Source: Spirosoma profusum
GTDB taxonomy: Bacteria > Bacteroidota > Bacteroidia > Cytophagales > Spirosomataceae
Direction of reading: 5' to 3'
Assembly (NCBI RefSeq): GCF_014699005.1
Contig: NZ_JACWZY010000012.1
Coordinates: forward strand, 1-64,000
DNA: 64,000 bases
Shown here: piece by piece, positions 53,828-63,090 of the stretch
Numbering within the stretch: position 1 is the first letter of the stretch
Layout: the number at the start of each line of letters is the position of its first letter
The notes under the pieces: model-generated
Database searches by the model: none
What the model saw: only the letters and a program-made list of their open reading frames with translations
What the model was told of the DNA's origin: nothing
Translations under genes and position numbers: made by a program

Positions 53828-53852
53828 TACGCTTAACAGACAATAAAATGAC

Positions 53853-53888
53853 GAATGCCCTTACTTCAGGTAATGGCATTCTTTTTTG
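53853..53888 (+). terminator. Rho-independent terminator
   Basis: GAATGCCCTTAC (53853-53864) pairs with GTAATGGCATTC (53870-53881), one mismatch, followed by TTTTTTG. Confidence 0.88.
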
Positions 53889-53965
53889 AGAATAATCTCC
53901 ATTTACTCTATCTTTTCTGTTCATATATACACAGAATCGGGCAACCAGACGTTAAGAGGTAGAGT

Positions 53966-54517
53966 ATGCTTACCTCGTTACGTTTGATTATGTCTTTTTT
54001 CGCTTCATTTCGTCAATCACCTCGTTTTCGTTTTTTTTCTGTTCTTGCTGTTTTTAGTCTGCTTTTAAGTGTCATTACGCTTGCCCAGATTAACCTGACG
54101 CATCGTTTGCTGACTGCCTATACGCTCAACACCGATGCCAAGCTTACCAGAGGCAAACCTACCTTACTTATGTTGGAACAAGCCGACGATTTCGAGAAGG
54201 CGTTTACGCCAGACGCCACCGAAACATCGTCGAAGAAGAAATCGAACGTACCAAATTTCACTAAAGAAACAGCCATCGGTATTGTTCTCCCATCGACTAA
54301 CAAACCGCCTAAGCTGGCTGTCAGTCGAGTTTTTGTGCAGGATTCGACCCTGACGATACGCTACATTCGGATGACCGATACTACGTTAACGAAAAACCCA
54401 TTACCAACAGCCGTTCATCCTACGTTGTTGTTTACTATTCCGAAGCAAACCGTCCTGAAAACCCGGCTTATCGAAAATGGGAAAGTCGTGCACATCGTAA
54501 AAAAACAGGACGAATAG
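53966..54517 (+). CDS. Membrane-anchored protein of unknown function
   Basis: A 183-residue protein with one N-terminal hydrophobic segment (RFFSVLAVFSLLLSVITLAQ) that anchors or exports it. A second ATG at 53990 is possible. The rest has lysine- and threonine-rich polar sequence with beta-like strands (KLAVSRVFVQDSTLTIRYIR). No family recognised. It lies about 140 bp ahead of the HTCS gene on the same strand. Confidence 0.55.
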   Translation: MLTSLRLIMSFFASFRQSPRFRFFSVLAVFSLLLSVITLAQINLTHRLLTAYTLNTDAKLTRGKPTLLMLEQADDFEKAFTPDATETSSKKKSNVPNFTKETAIGIVLPSTNKPPKLAVSRVFVQDSTLTIRYIRMTDTTLTKNPLPTAVHPTLLFTIPKQTVLKTRLIENGKVVHIVKKQDE

Positions 54518-54660
54518 TTTAAGTTTTCCATCTAATTTTACGTATTGGTTCGTGAGGCAATCGACCTAGTTGGGTCTGCCGTTCAGTTAGTTGGCTATTC
54601 GCACAATGAGAAAATAGAGAAATCGTTCTTTTTTGCGAGCTAAATCTGTCGCTGGCTTGT

Positions 54661-57600
54661 ATGGTGCGCCTTTCGCTGCTTTTGCTTCTGCTGACTCCCC
54701 ACTTGCCGGGGTTCACCCAGCCCAGTCAGGCTGGCAGGACGAACGTAGCAGCACCCGTCGGAAAATCCATTGTCAATCAGTTCGAGCATTTGTCGGTAAA
54801 AGATGGGCTGTCCGATAACTCGGTCAACTGCATTCTACAGGATCGGGAAGGATTCATGTGGTTTGGTACCAACGATGGCTTAAATAAATACGACGGCTAC
54901 AATTTCACCGTACTCAAATCGGACCCGAACGACCCGCAGCATAGTTTTCAGAATGACTTACTGTCTGGCCTGTGCGAAGATCACGCCAACCGACTTTGGG
55001 CCGTTACGCAGGGCGGCTTGCACGAAATCAATAAGGAGACGGGGCAGGTAATTCCGCACCTGATACGTTCCGTCCGCAACGCCGATTTGTGGAATTTCCA
55101 GCATTCCGTTTTTGAAGATAGTCAACACGTATTGTGGATTAGTTCGTTAGCCGGACTAGCTCGTTATGAACCAGAGAAACATTTTTTTACGCTTTTTCCG
55201 GTTCCTGATCCTGAAGCCACTTTAAAAACCGTGTTTGAAGACCCACAGCACCGGCTCTGGGTTGGCACGTACCGGGGCTTGTACCTGTTCGACCGCACAT
55301 CAGGACGCTATACATTGGTGCCGGTTCCCGTGCCAGCGGGCGATTATCAACCGACATTCATTGCCTTCCATCTCGACGCCCGGCAGGTTCTTTGGATGGG
55401 TACTTCCACAGCGGGTTATGGTTTGTTCCGGCTCGATTTGAAACGGCAGCCCTGGCAACTGGAGCCTTATAATCCGAACGGCCAAATCAATCCGTTTACA
55501 TTTCTGAATTCGCTACGTAGCGATGCCGACGGTATTTTCTGGATGGCAACCACTACGGGTTTACAACGTATCGACCCAGTACGTAATCAGGTTTATACGT
55601 ATCGGCCTAATCCAAATGAGCCCAAAGGCATCAGCAGCAGTATGGCACAGACGGTGTATATCGACCGAATGGGCACGCTCTGGGTAGGTACGGATAACGG
55701 TATCGACCAACAGTCCATGCACGATAAGCCATTCGTTACGTATCAGGTACGTCCGAACAAAGGCACGGCGAATCTATCTGAGAACAAAGTAGTTGCGCTA
55801 CTACCCGATAAAAACGGCGGTTTCTGGACCAGCAACGGCTATACCGTTTATCGACCACGTAACAGACAGACATCCGAACCGATTCCTCCCGCCATACTGG
55901 GCTCGATTGGTACGTATAAAAATTACACGCAGGCGCTCGCACCCGATGGTCGGAATGGCGTCTGGCTAGGAACCTGGAAGGGTTTGTACCATTTCGATAG
56001 AGCAACGAATCGGTTTAGTAGTTACCCGGCTGAGGTTCCGGTCGAGTACATGAGCTGGGGGCCAACGGGTGAGTTATGGGTAGGTGGGTATATTGCGCCT
56101 GAGTCCGGAATTGCCGCTTTTAATCCGCAAACGCACCGGTATCGGTATTATAAATTTGACCCGAAAAGTCCGAATGGTTTGCCCGATCAATACGTTCATG
56201 GGCTGCTCGCCAGTCGGAATGGCGATGTCTGGATACCGTTCCGCAAACAGGGGATTGCCCGGTTACATTCGAAAACGGGTCGTTTTGATCATTATCTGGC
56301 TGGTTCGAAAAGTGGTTTAAATAACAATGCTGTCCTTACCGTTCACGAAGACAGATCAGGAACCATCTGGCTCGGTACGCAACAGGGTGGTATCAACCGC
56401 TTCGACGCAAAAACAGAGCGTTTCTCGGCTTTTACCATCCGCGACGGACTACCGAGTAATAACATTGTCGGTATTACCAGCGATCAGGCGGGTAATCTTT
56501 GGATAAGCACCGACAAGGGCCTGTGCCGGTTCGATCCACGAACGAAGCGGGCGCGTAATTATCAGACGACGAACGGGTTACCTAGTAATGATTTTCTCAA
56601 AAATGCTGTATTTAAACAGCAAAATCGGCTCTTTTTCGGTACGCTGAATGGCGTCGTTCATTTTAATCCTGACAGCATTCACGACGATACGCGCCAGTTA
56701 CCCGTACAAATCACCGAGTTGAACGTTCATGACCAAATCCGACCAATTACCGGATCTCGCGTTACGTTAACGTATAATGAAAATTTTTTGTCGTTCAGCT
56801 TTGCGGCACTGACTTTCAGGCAGAATCAGCAGAACAAGTATGCGTATCAACTCGTTGGCGTCGATGAAGACTGGATTCAGAACGGAACCCGCCATTTTGC
56901 CAACTACACCAATCTTCCCCCCGGCGATTATACGTTCCGGGTAAAAGCCTCTAGCAGCGATGGTACCTGGACCGAAAACGAAGCTGCTGTTCAGGTTGTT
57001 ATCCAGCCGCCATGGTGGGCCACCTGGTGGGCATATAGCCTATATATTCTGCTATTAGGTGGGATTATCTGGGGGCTGATACGTTTCTACCTGAATCGGC
57101 TTCGGCAGCAGCAGGAACTGGAACTGAACCGCCGGGAAGCCGAACAGCTCAAAACCGTCGATGAACTGAAAACGCGCTTTTTCTCGAACATTACACACGA
57201 GTTTCGGACGCCCCTTTCGCTCATCATTTCGCCAGTTGAAAAACTGCTTCATGACAACCGATTCGATACCTCGACCCGACAAACACTGGGGCTGATGAAA
57301 CGTAACGCAGACCAGTTACTACGTCTCATTAACCAACTTCTCGATCTCTCGAAGCTGGAAGCCGGGCGGCTGGACGTATCGTTGATGCGCGGAGAGGCCA
57401 TTGAATTCGTCGAACACGTAGTGGAATCGTTCCGGCAGGCGGCCGAGCAGAAGAACGTAACGCTAATTTTCACCAGCGAACGTAGCACCCACGATTGTCT
57501 GTTCGATGCCGACAAGTGGGAAAAAATTCTGACTAATCTGCTGGCGAATGCGGTGAAGTTTACGGGTCAGAACGGCAACGTAGCGGTTTCGTTGACACCC

Positions 57601-58746
57601 AATGCTACGTCGTCAGATGGCGTAATTACTCATTTTACCATAACAATCAGCGACTCCGGTATCGGCATTTCGGCGGAAAATCTACCACATGTTTTCGACC
57701 GATTTTATCAGGTTGATACGTCCCGTACGCGAGCTTATGAAGGTACAGGCATTGGGCTGTCGCTGGTTAAAGAGTTGGTGGAATTGATCGGTGGTTCGAT
57801 TAACGTAGCGAGCCAGCCTGATGTAGGTACTACGTTCATCGTAACACTGCCTGTTGAACCCGTATCGGCTAATCGGGAAGTGCCGTATGTGGTGCTGCCA
57901 GTTCATGAACCGACCATTACGGAGAAACCGCCAATTCCGGTCGTTTCTGCTACATCTGAACAGCTAACTGGGGAAAAGAACCAGGATCCTCTGGTGTTAA
58001 TTGTAGAGGATAATGATGAACTGCGTGAGTTTCTGGCGGGTGAACTGGCTACGTCGTACCAGATTCTACGGGCGAGCGATGGCGAAGCGGGCTGGCAACT
58101 CGCTCAAACCGAACTGCCCGACATTGTTATTTCCGACGTAATGATGCCCCGTATGGATGGCTTTGCATTAACTCGTCATATCAAGCAACATCCTGATACA
58201 AACCATATTGCGGTGGTGTTGCTTACAGCGAAAGCAGCGCATCAGAGCCGACTCGAAGGGTTGCAGGAAGGAGCCGACGATTACCTGGCGAAACCGTTCC
58301 ATCTGGACGAGCTACAGTTGCGGCTACGTAATCTGCTCTTGCACCGCGAAAAACTACAACAGCAATATCGTCAGCAATTAGCGCATCCTGATACGTCGCA
58401 ATCACCTGAAAACGTGCAGGATATTTTTCTCCGCCGGGTTTATGAGTTGCTTGACAAACACCTGACTGATACGTCGCTCAATGTCGATTGGATGGCCGAT
58501 GAACTGGCTATGAGTCGTAAAACGCTCTATCGCAAAATTCATAATTTAATTCAGTTGTCGCCCAACGAACTGATACGTCAATACCGGCTCCGCAAGGCAG
58601 CCGAACTCCTCCTGCAAGGGCATACTGTCGCCGAAACGGCCTATCGGGTTGGCTTCCGAACACCTTCTTATTTTACTATTGTTTTCAAGGATTTTTACCA
58701 GAAAACGCCTACCGAATTTATAGCGTCTGGGTTGACGAAAGCTTAA
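54661..58746 (+). CDS. Hybrid two-component system regulator (HTCS)
   Basis: A 1361-residue one-protein signalling system: signal peptide (LSLLLLLLTPHLPGFTQ), about 14 two-component-regulator propeller repeats (such as GTLWVGTDNGI, GTIWLGTQQGG and GNLWISTDKGL), a Y_Y_Y domain (about 700-780), one transmembrane helix (about 785-808), HisKA with phospho-His H846 in NITHEFRTPLSL, a HATPase (N-box and GTGIGLSLVKELVE), a receiver with D1159 in VISDVMMPRMDGF, and a C-terminal AraC HTH. HTCSs sense carbohydrate fragments in the periplasm and switch on matching loci. No SusCD lies next to it. Confidence 0.95.
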   Translation: MVRLSLLLLLLTPHLPGFTQPSQAGRTNVAAPVGKSIVNQFEHLSVKDGLSDNSVNCILQDREGFMWFGTNDGLNKYDGYNFTVLKSDPNDPQHSFQNDLLSGLCEDHANRLWAVTQGGLHEINKETGQVIPHLIRSVRNADLWNFQHSVFEDSQHVLWISSLAGLARYEPEKHFFTLFPVPDPEATLKTVFEDPQHRLWVGTYRGLYLFDRTSGRYTLVPVPVPAGDYQPTFIAFHLDARQVLWMGTSTAGYGLFRLDLKRQPWQLEPYNPNGQINPFTFLNSLRSDADGIFWMATTTGLQRIDPVRNQVYTYRPNPNEPKGISSSMAQTVYIDRMGTLWVGTDNGIDQQSMHDKPFVTYQVRPNKGTANLSENKVVALLPDKNGGFWTSNGYTVYRPRNRQTSEPIPPAILGSIGTYKNYTQALAPDGRNGVWLGTWKGLYHFDRATNRFSSYPAEVPVEYMSWGPTGELWVGGYIAPESGIAAFNPQTHRYRYYKFDPKSPNGLPDQYVHGLLASRNGDVWIPFRKQGIARLHSKTGRFDHYLAGSKSGLNNNAVLTVHEDRSGTIWLGTQQGGINRFDAKTERFSAFTIRDGLPSNNIVGITSDQAGNLWISTDKGLCRFDPRTKRARNYQTTNGLPSNDFLKNAVFKQQNRLFFGTLNGVVHFNPDSIHDDTRQLPVQITELNVHDQIRPITGSRVTLTYNENFLSFSFAALTFRQNQQNKYAYQLVGVDEDWIQNGTRHFANYTNLPPGDYTFRVKASSSDGTWTENEAAVQVVIQPPWWATWWAYSLYILLLGGIIWGLIRFYLNRLRQQQELELNRREAEQLKTVDELKTRFFSNITHEFRTPLSLIISPVEKLLHDNRFDTSTRQTLGLMKRNADQLLRLINQLLDLSKLEAGRLDVSLMRGEAIEFVEHVVESFRQAAEQKNVTLIFTSERSTHDCLFDADKWEKILTNLLANAVKFTGQNGNVAVSLTPNATSSDGVITHFTITISDSGIGISAENLPHVFDRFYQVDTSRTRAYEGTGIGLSLVKELVELIGGSINVASQPDVGTTFIVTLPVEPVSANREVPYVVLPVHEPTITEKPPIPVVSATSEQLTGEKNQDPLVLIVEDNDELREFLAGELATSYQILRASDGEAGWQLAQTELPDIVISDVMMPRMDGFALTRHIKQHPDTNHIAVVLLTAKAAHQSRLEGLQEGADDYLAKPFHLDELQLRLRNLLLHREKLQQQYRQQLAHPDTSQSPENVQDIFLRRVYELLDKHLTDTSLNVDWMADELAMSRKTLYRKIHNLIQLSPNELIRQYRLRKAAELLLQGHTVAETAYRVGFRTPSYFTIVFKDFYQKTPTEFIASGLTKA

Positions 58747-58748
58747 TA

Positions 58749-58841
58749 AACCCCCACCCCAACCCCTCCCCAGAAGGGAGGGGCTTCAACTACGAGCGAA
58801 GTAAAGTCCCTCCCTTCTGGGGAGGGATTTAGGGTGGGGTT
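58749..58841. repeat. C/G-rich palindromic repeat after the HTCS
   Basis: AACCCCCACCCCAACCCCTC and the rest of the left arm (about 58749-58785) pair with about 58804-58841 (CCCTCCCTTCTGGGGAGGG then TAGGGTGGGGTT). A further ACCCCTCATCCCTCCCC follows. It differs in composition from everything else in the window. Confidence 0.75.
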
Positions 58842-58943
58842 CATAACCCCTCATCCCTCCCCACTTATAAACCTGACTCTATTGCTTTCAATTTAGGGAC
58901 TCTTGGCCGTGTCCTAAAAAAAATCGTAACCTGATGACTTACC

Positions 58944-58981
58944 TTCGACAGCCCAACCCGATTAACGGTTGGGCTGTCGAA
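58944..58981. promoter_or_regulatory. Hairpin in the leader of the T9SS cargo gene
   Basis: TTCGACAGCCCAACC (58944-58958) pairs perfectly with 58967-58981; loop of eight. It ends 29 bases before the start codon at 59011. It may be a terminator for upstream transcription or a leader structure; no T-run follows. Confidence 0.55.
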
Positions 58982-59010
58982 TAAAACAGCCATGCTAAAT
59001 TTCTATAACC

Positions 59011-61701
59011 ATGAAAAAGAACTATTTATCAGTAGCAAAAGGCGTTTGGCTGGCCCTGTTTGGTATGGGGCTGCTGATTGGTCTGAGCGTAAGAGCACAA
59101 TCCATTCCAGACGCTCAGTGGGCCCGAATTGGAACGGCAGTGGCTATCTCATCCGATGGTAACGTTGTCGTATCGGACGAGATGGCTCATGTGGTAAAGT
59201 ATGACTTGCAGGGCAATCAGGTCTGGCGCACAGGGCCGCTACCAGGCGCATCGTACATTGCCGGAAAAATCCCTACCAATTGCCCCTGTGTAGGTGGATA
59301 CGCCGTTGTCACGAACATTGATCAACTGGCCCCATTACCTAATGGATCAATTGTGCTGGCGGGTCAGGAATGGGGTGGAGCCGGGATACACAATACCATA
59401 AATGCATCGGGTGCAGCCCCTGGAACTTCGCAATACGGGGGTGCTAAGGAAGACATGATAAACACGCCCGACGGTGGAACAGTATTTCTGAACACCCTGT
59501 CCCCGTCAACTACCAAAACAGTGGTTTCTGTCCAGAGAACTGGTGCAAGTAGCTGGAGTTGGGCGATTGCCTACCCAACAGCTAACCCAGACCAGAGTGT
59601 TACCAAAGGCGAGGCCGTGCTGAACACACCCGACGGCGGTTTTCTGGTTGTGGGCTATCATAACACAACAGGCACTGTACAGGATTTGAATAACAGTACG
59701 TCGTTAGATAACACTGGGTGGATAGCAAAACTCGACGGGCAAGGGAATGTGGTCTGGCAAAAGCTGTTGGGTGCACTGCCCATTACCAATACCAGTAATG
59801 GCCCTGTAGGGAATTCGGTTGTTCGAATGCTCACCATCAATGATGTAATTCCTGCCGCCGATGGAAACGGATATGCGCTGGTAGGAACGGCACTCACGCC
59901 TAGTGCGCACGTACCGGCAGCCGCCGTAACCGCTCTGGTTGAAGTCGACTGGGACGGAAATTTCAAACGCGCAAGAAGTGTCAATCCACAGCCAACCGAA
60001 GCGTTCATTACGCCTTATACTGACCCGAATGGACTTAATTACTACGTAGTGGGTAATACGTCCCGCACTAATGGGGCTGATCCGCACGTCATAAAGGTAA
60101 GTACGGCCAACGTTGGCCTGAGCGATCCGGGGTTGTTTGCTGTGATAAATGAGCGTACGTTCGATGGCCCATCGGATGGCTTTTTGAAAGGAATTACACG
60201 GGCTGGTGACGGTAGTCTGGTACTGATTAGCAGTAATCTTCAGGTAATTAAACTGAAGGTAGAAACACCACCGACCGTCTACCCACTCCAGATGATTTCG
60301 CCATCCTATAACTGCCCAACGGGCCAAATAATGTTCAATGTATCGGGCGGAGATGGTTCGGCCGTTACGTTCATTTCGCCCGGCATCCAGCGCAATTCAC
60401 CAACCGATCGATTCGGTGTTGTGGAACCCGGACTACGTAACGATCCCAAAGTGATTACAATTACGGCCATACAAAAAGGAGTAAGTGTAAGTGTCGATTT
60501 TGATTTAAAAGCTGCCTGCTCCCCTACGGGCCTGTTACCTCCTCGTGTGACTCAGAATATTCCTGACAGGACTTTTGGAATTTACGAATCGGTTTACATT
60601 CCGGTTGGTACGTATTTCTCCGATCCGAACTTCGGTATCAACGCCAATTATCGATCTAACTGGAATATTTCTGCCAGCGGTCTGCCGCCGGGAATGGGCC
60701 TCTCTGCCAAGATTTCTGAGCTTCCGTTCACACCAGCCGTCGTCCTTGTCGGCACAGCTACTACTATAGGTGTTTATGATGTTAGAATCTCAGCTTCAAC
60801 AACCGGAGGTTCGGCCAGCACTACGTTTAGAATTACGGTGTCAACAACAACGCAACCGCCTACGCCACCAAGTGGCAGCTTCGCGCTAACTCAGCCTACG
60901 TACAACTGCCAGACGGGTGCCATTACGTTCAATGTTAGCGGGAGCGATGGCTCGCCCATTACGTATATGGCCCCCGGTATCTCCCGCGCTTCGGTCACAG
61001 ATAATTTTGGGACCATAGAAGCGGGCTTACGTGGCGACCCTAAACCCATTACCATTACGGCCATGCAGAGTGGTAAAACGGCTACGTATACGTTCGATTT
61101 TGGTGCCTACTGTTCTGGCAATCCGCCTACGCCACCCAACCCACCAACACCGCCCACACCTCCAACAGGAAGTTCGCTTAGCTTGCTGGCACCGACTTAC
61201 GACTGTGCCACAGGTGCTTTCCGCTTCAATACCTCCGGGGGCGATGGTACGTCGATTGAGTACTTCGCCCCCGGCATCACCGGCTGGACCACTAATCCCA
61301 ATCAGTTTGTGGACAAGGATAGCCGGACGGCCAACGACGTAGCACCATTCAACCTGATGGCGCGTCAGAGTGGCGTAACGGTGAGCTATGTCTGGAATTT
61401 AAAATCGGTCTGTAATCGGGCGCGGGAAGGCGTATCGGAAATTGGCCCGAAACTACAGGTACGCGTGCTGGGTAACCCCGTGACCGGATCAGCTGCCGAA
61501 CTGGAGATCAGCGGAGCCGAAGGGCAGCCAGTACAGTTGATGCTGGTTAGTCAGCAGGGAACTGTGTTACACCAGCAACGTATCGGACAGGCGGGCGCAC
61601 AGGAGCAGGTGCAGGTGCCGCTTAATAATCTCAATGGGCTATTTCTGATACGTATACAAACGGCCCGTGAGCAGCAGACGGTCAGGGTGATAAAGCGTTA
61701 A
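59011..61701 (+). CDS. Large secreted protein with T9SS sorting tail
   Basis: An 896-residue protein with a signal peptide (GMGLLIGLSVRAQ). The N-terminal half looks like a beta-propeller-type repeat region (repeated NTPDGG and WIAKLDGQGNVVWQK-like units). Three homologous modules of about 75 residues follow, each opening with a YNC/YDC-x-TG motif and closing with a Cys, with an Ig-like domain between the first and second and proline-rich linkers (PTPPNPPTPPTPP) later. The C-terminal 85 residues (LQVRVLGNPVTG to VRVIKR) form a type A T9SS domain, so the protein is exported to the surface. Role unknown. Confidence 0.85.
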   Translation: MKKNYLSVAKGVWLALFGMGLLIGLSVRAQSIPDAQWARIGTAVAISSDGNVVVSDEMAHVVKYDLQGNQVWRTGPLPGASYIAGKIPTNCPCVGGYAVVTNIDQLAPLPNGSIVLAGQEWGGAGIHNTINASGAAPGTSQYGGAKEDMINTPDGGTVFLNTLSPSTTKTVVSVQRTGASSWSWAIAYPTANPDQSVTKGEAVLNTPDGGFLVVGYHNTTGTVQDLNNSTSLDNTGWIAKLDGQGNVVWQKLLGALPITNTSNGPVGNSVVRMLTINDVIPAADGNGYALVGTALTPSAHVPAAAVTALVEVDWDGNFKRARSVNPQPTEAFITPYTDPNGLNYYVVGNTSRTNGADPHVIKVSTANVGLSDPGLFAVINERTFDGPSDGFLKGITRAGDGSLVLISSNLQVIKLKVETPPTVYPLQMISPSYNCPTGQIMFNVSGGDGSAVTFISPGIQRNSPTDRFGVVEPGLRNDPKVITITAIQKGVSVSVDFDLKAACSPTGLLPPRVTQNIPDRTFGIYESVYIPVGTYFSDPNFGINANYRSNWNISASGLPPGMGLSAKISELPFTPAVVLVGTATTIGVYDVRISASTTGGSASTTFRITVSTTTQPPTPPSGSFALTQPTYNCQTGAITFNVSGSDGSPITYMAPGISRASVTDNFGTIEAGLRGDPKPITITAMQSGKTATYTFDFGAYCSGNPPTPPNPPTPPTPPTGSSLSLLAPTYDCATGAFRFNTSGGDGTSIEYFAPGITGWTTNPNQFVDKDSRTANDVAPFNLMARQSGVTVSYVWNLKSVCNRAREGVSEIGPKLQVRVLGNPVTGSAAELEISGAEGQPVQLMLVSQQGTVLHQQRIGQAGAQEQVQVPLNNLNGLFLIRIQTAREQQTVRVIKR

Positions 61702-61705
61702 AAGA

Positions 61706-61805
61706 GTTGTGACACAAAGATGCACGGAGACACACAGAGATTCATAGAGAAAGAAACTAAAAACGCTGCGTATCTCTGTGTGTCTCCGTGCATCTTTGTC
61801 ACAAC
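61706..61805. repeat. Long palindrome, ACAGAG family copy 2
   Basis: 61706-61740 pairs with 61773-61805 with a two-base bulge. The 18-base string at 61773-61790 is identical to 37916-37933 in copy 1. It begins four bases after the T9SS cargo stop. Confidence 0.82.
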
Positions 61806-61902
61806 CTTTTGGAGGGGAAGCAACGGCGGAAAAACACAAATTAATATTTTTATAATTCAAAAATGCTAGCTATCTTGACCGTACAATCAACATGTTAAGG
61901 TC

Positions 61903-62373
61903 ATGAAAACTTCCGTTCTAGTATTCGCCCTTTTGTTGAATGGTATATCGGGCAGCTACGCCCAGTCAGAAAACGAGGCCATTAAACGGGTACTGTTTAA
62001 TGAGACTGAAGGTTTTTTTACACGTGATAAAGCGCGATGGGCCGACTCCTGGGCTCATACACCTTACGTCAATTTTGCCGCTAATTTGTATGGCGGAGAT
62101 TTCAGGCTAATCAAAGGCTGGACCGATCTGGAAAAACAGTTCGCGAGCCAGTTCAAGAGTAAGAAGATAATCGATAAAGTCACGGTGCAGAACGCCAATT
62201 ACACCATCCATCAGAATGGCAATATGGCGTTTGTTACGTACGACCAGACGTTGCTGGATAGCCACGGCAAAACGACCTCGAAAGAGACACGCGTAGTCGA
62301 GAAGATTAACGGCAACTGGAAAATAATCAATGTAATCGCGCTAACAAACCTGCAGAATTTCGCTAAGAAATAA
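61903..62373 (+). CDS. SnoaL/DUF4440-like protein, exported
   Basis: A 156-residue protein with a signal peptide (VFALLLNGISGSYAQ). The mature part is a cone-shaped NTF2-like fold: FTRDKARWADSWAHTPYVNF, GWTDLEKQF and TRVVEKINGNWKIINVIAL are typical. NTF2-like proteins bind or isomerise small ligands; no substrate can be proposed. Convergent with a lipoprotein gene, sharing a terminator. Confidence 0.8.
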   Translation: MKTSVLVFALLLNGISGSYAQSENEAIKRVLFNETEGFFTRDKARWADSWAHTPYVNFAANLYGGDFRLIKGWTDLEKQFASQFKSKKIIDKVTVQNANYTIHQNGNMAFVTYDQTLLDSHGKTTSKETRVVEKINGNWKIINVIALTNLQNFAKK

Positions 62374-62385
62374 GGAAATTCACGT

Positions 62386-62440
62386 TTAAAATGTAAAAGC
62401 CAGTAATCTGACTATCAGATCACTGGCTTTTACATTTTAA
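62386..62440. terminator. Bidirectional terminator
   Basis: TTAAAATGTAAAAGCCAGT (62386-62404) is the perfect reverse complement of 62422-62440; an inner ATCTG/CAGAT pair extends the stem. It lies between two convergent genes. Confidence 0.88.
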
Positions 62441-62452
62441 CGCGAATACAGT

Positions 62453-62968
62453 TCAATTTATGGCTTGAGCAGTCTCGCCCGAAGCCATTTTGCCCGTAAT
62501 AACATGGTCTTCAAGTAAGCGTTTGATGATACTGCTGGGTGGCACCTGTTCGCCATACGTTGGATTTGAGGAAACAATGGCTTTCCAGAATGGCTGACCT
62601 GTGGCCGCAGTTTTCATGTCAACATCATACTCATATGGTACGTTGGTATACTGACTCGACTGGCCCCGCTGAACTAGTTCGAGTGTTAGTATGACGTCAC
62701 TCTGACAGTTGGCTACCTGCTTACGGATTTCCTCGTCTGGATTACCGAACGACAGTGGAGTCAATGCCAGCGTGCATACGTCGTAATTCCTTGGAAACTG
62801 ACGGGCGAATCCCTGGACATACTTTTCCGAAGCCTTCCGTAGTTTCGTCACAATCAGCACGCGCTTGAACGTTGGGATAGCGTCTGCCTGAACATTCGAT
62901 TTCACCGTGACGCAGCCTGTCAAACTAACCATTATAGTTACAACAAGCCATTTGTAGAGCGTTTTCAT
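62453..62968 (-). CDS. Lipoprotein of unknown function
   Basis: From ATG 62968 the product has 171 residues and a lipobox (VSLTGC, Cys about residue 19). An upstream extension to 63016 would place polar residues ahead of the signal and is rejected. The mature part (FKRVLIVTKLRKASEKYVQGF, SDVILTLELVQRG) resembles small envelope proteins of the DUF4136-like type only loosely. No function assigned. Confidence 0.65.
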   Translation of the reverse strand: MKTLYKWLVVTIMVSLTGCVTVKSNVQADAIPTFKRVLIVTKLRKASEKYVQGFARQFPRNYDVCTLALTPLSFGNPDEEIRKQVANCQSDVILTLELVQRGQSSQYTNVPYEYDVDMKTAATGQPFWKAIVSSNPTYGEQVPPSSIIKRLLEDHVITGKMASGETAQAIN

Positions 62969-63090
62969 AACTAAGAAGCGTTGATTTTCGTCTATTAAGA
63001 TAACTACATATACCAAATAAATAGTTAAATGCCAGTTAAAGATCCTTACTATGGATTGTTAACTATCTTACCAGAAAATAGATCAACGCT

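Noticed and set aside
54661-58746. Treating the HTCS as regulator of the SusCD pair at 21-26 kb
   Set aside because: The two lie nearly 30 kb apart with many unrelated genes between, so there is no positional support.
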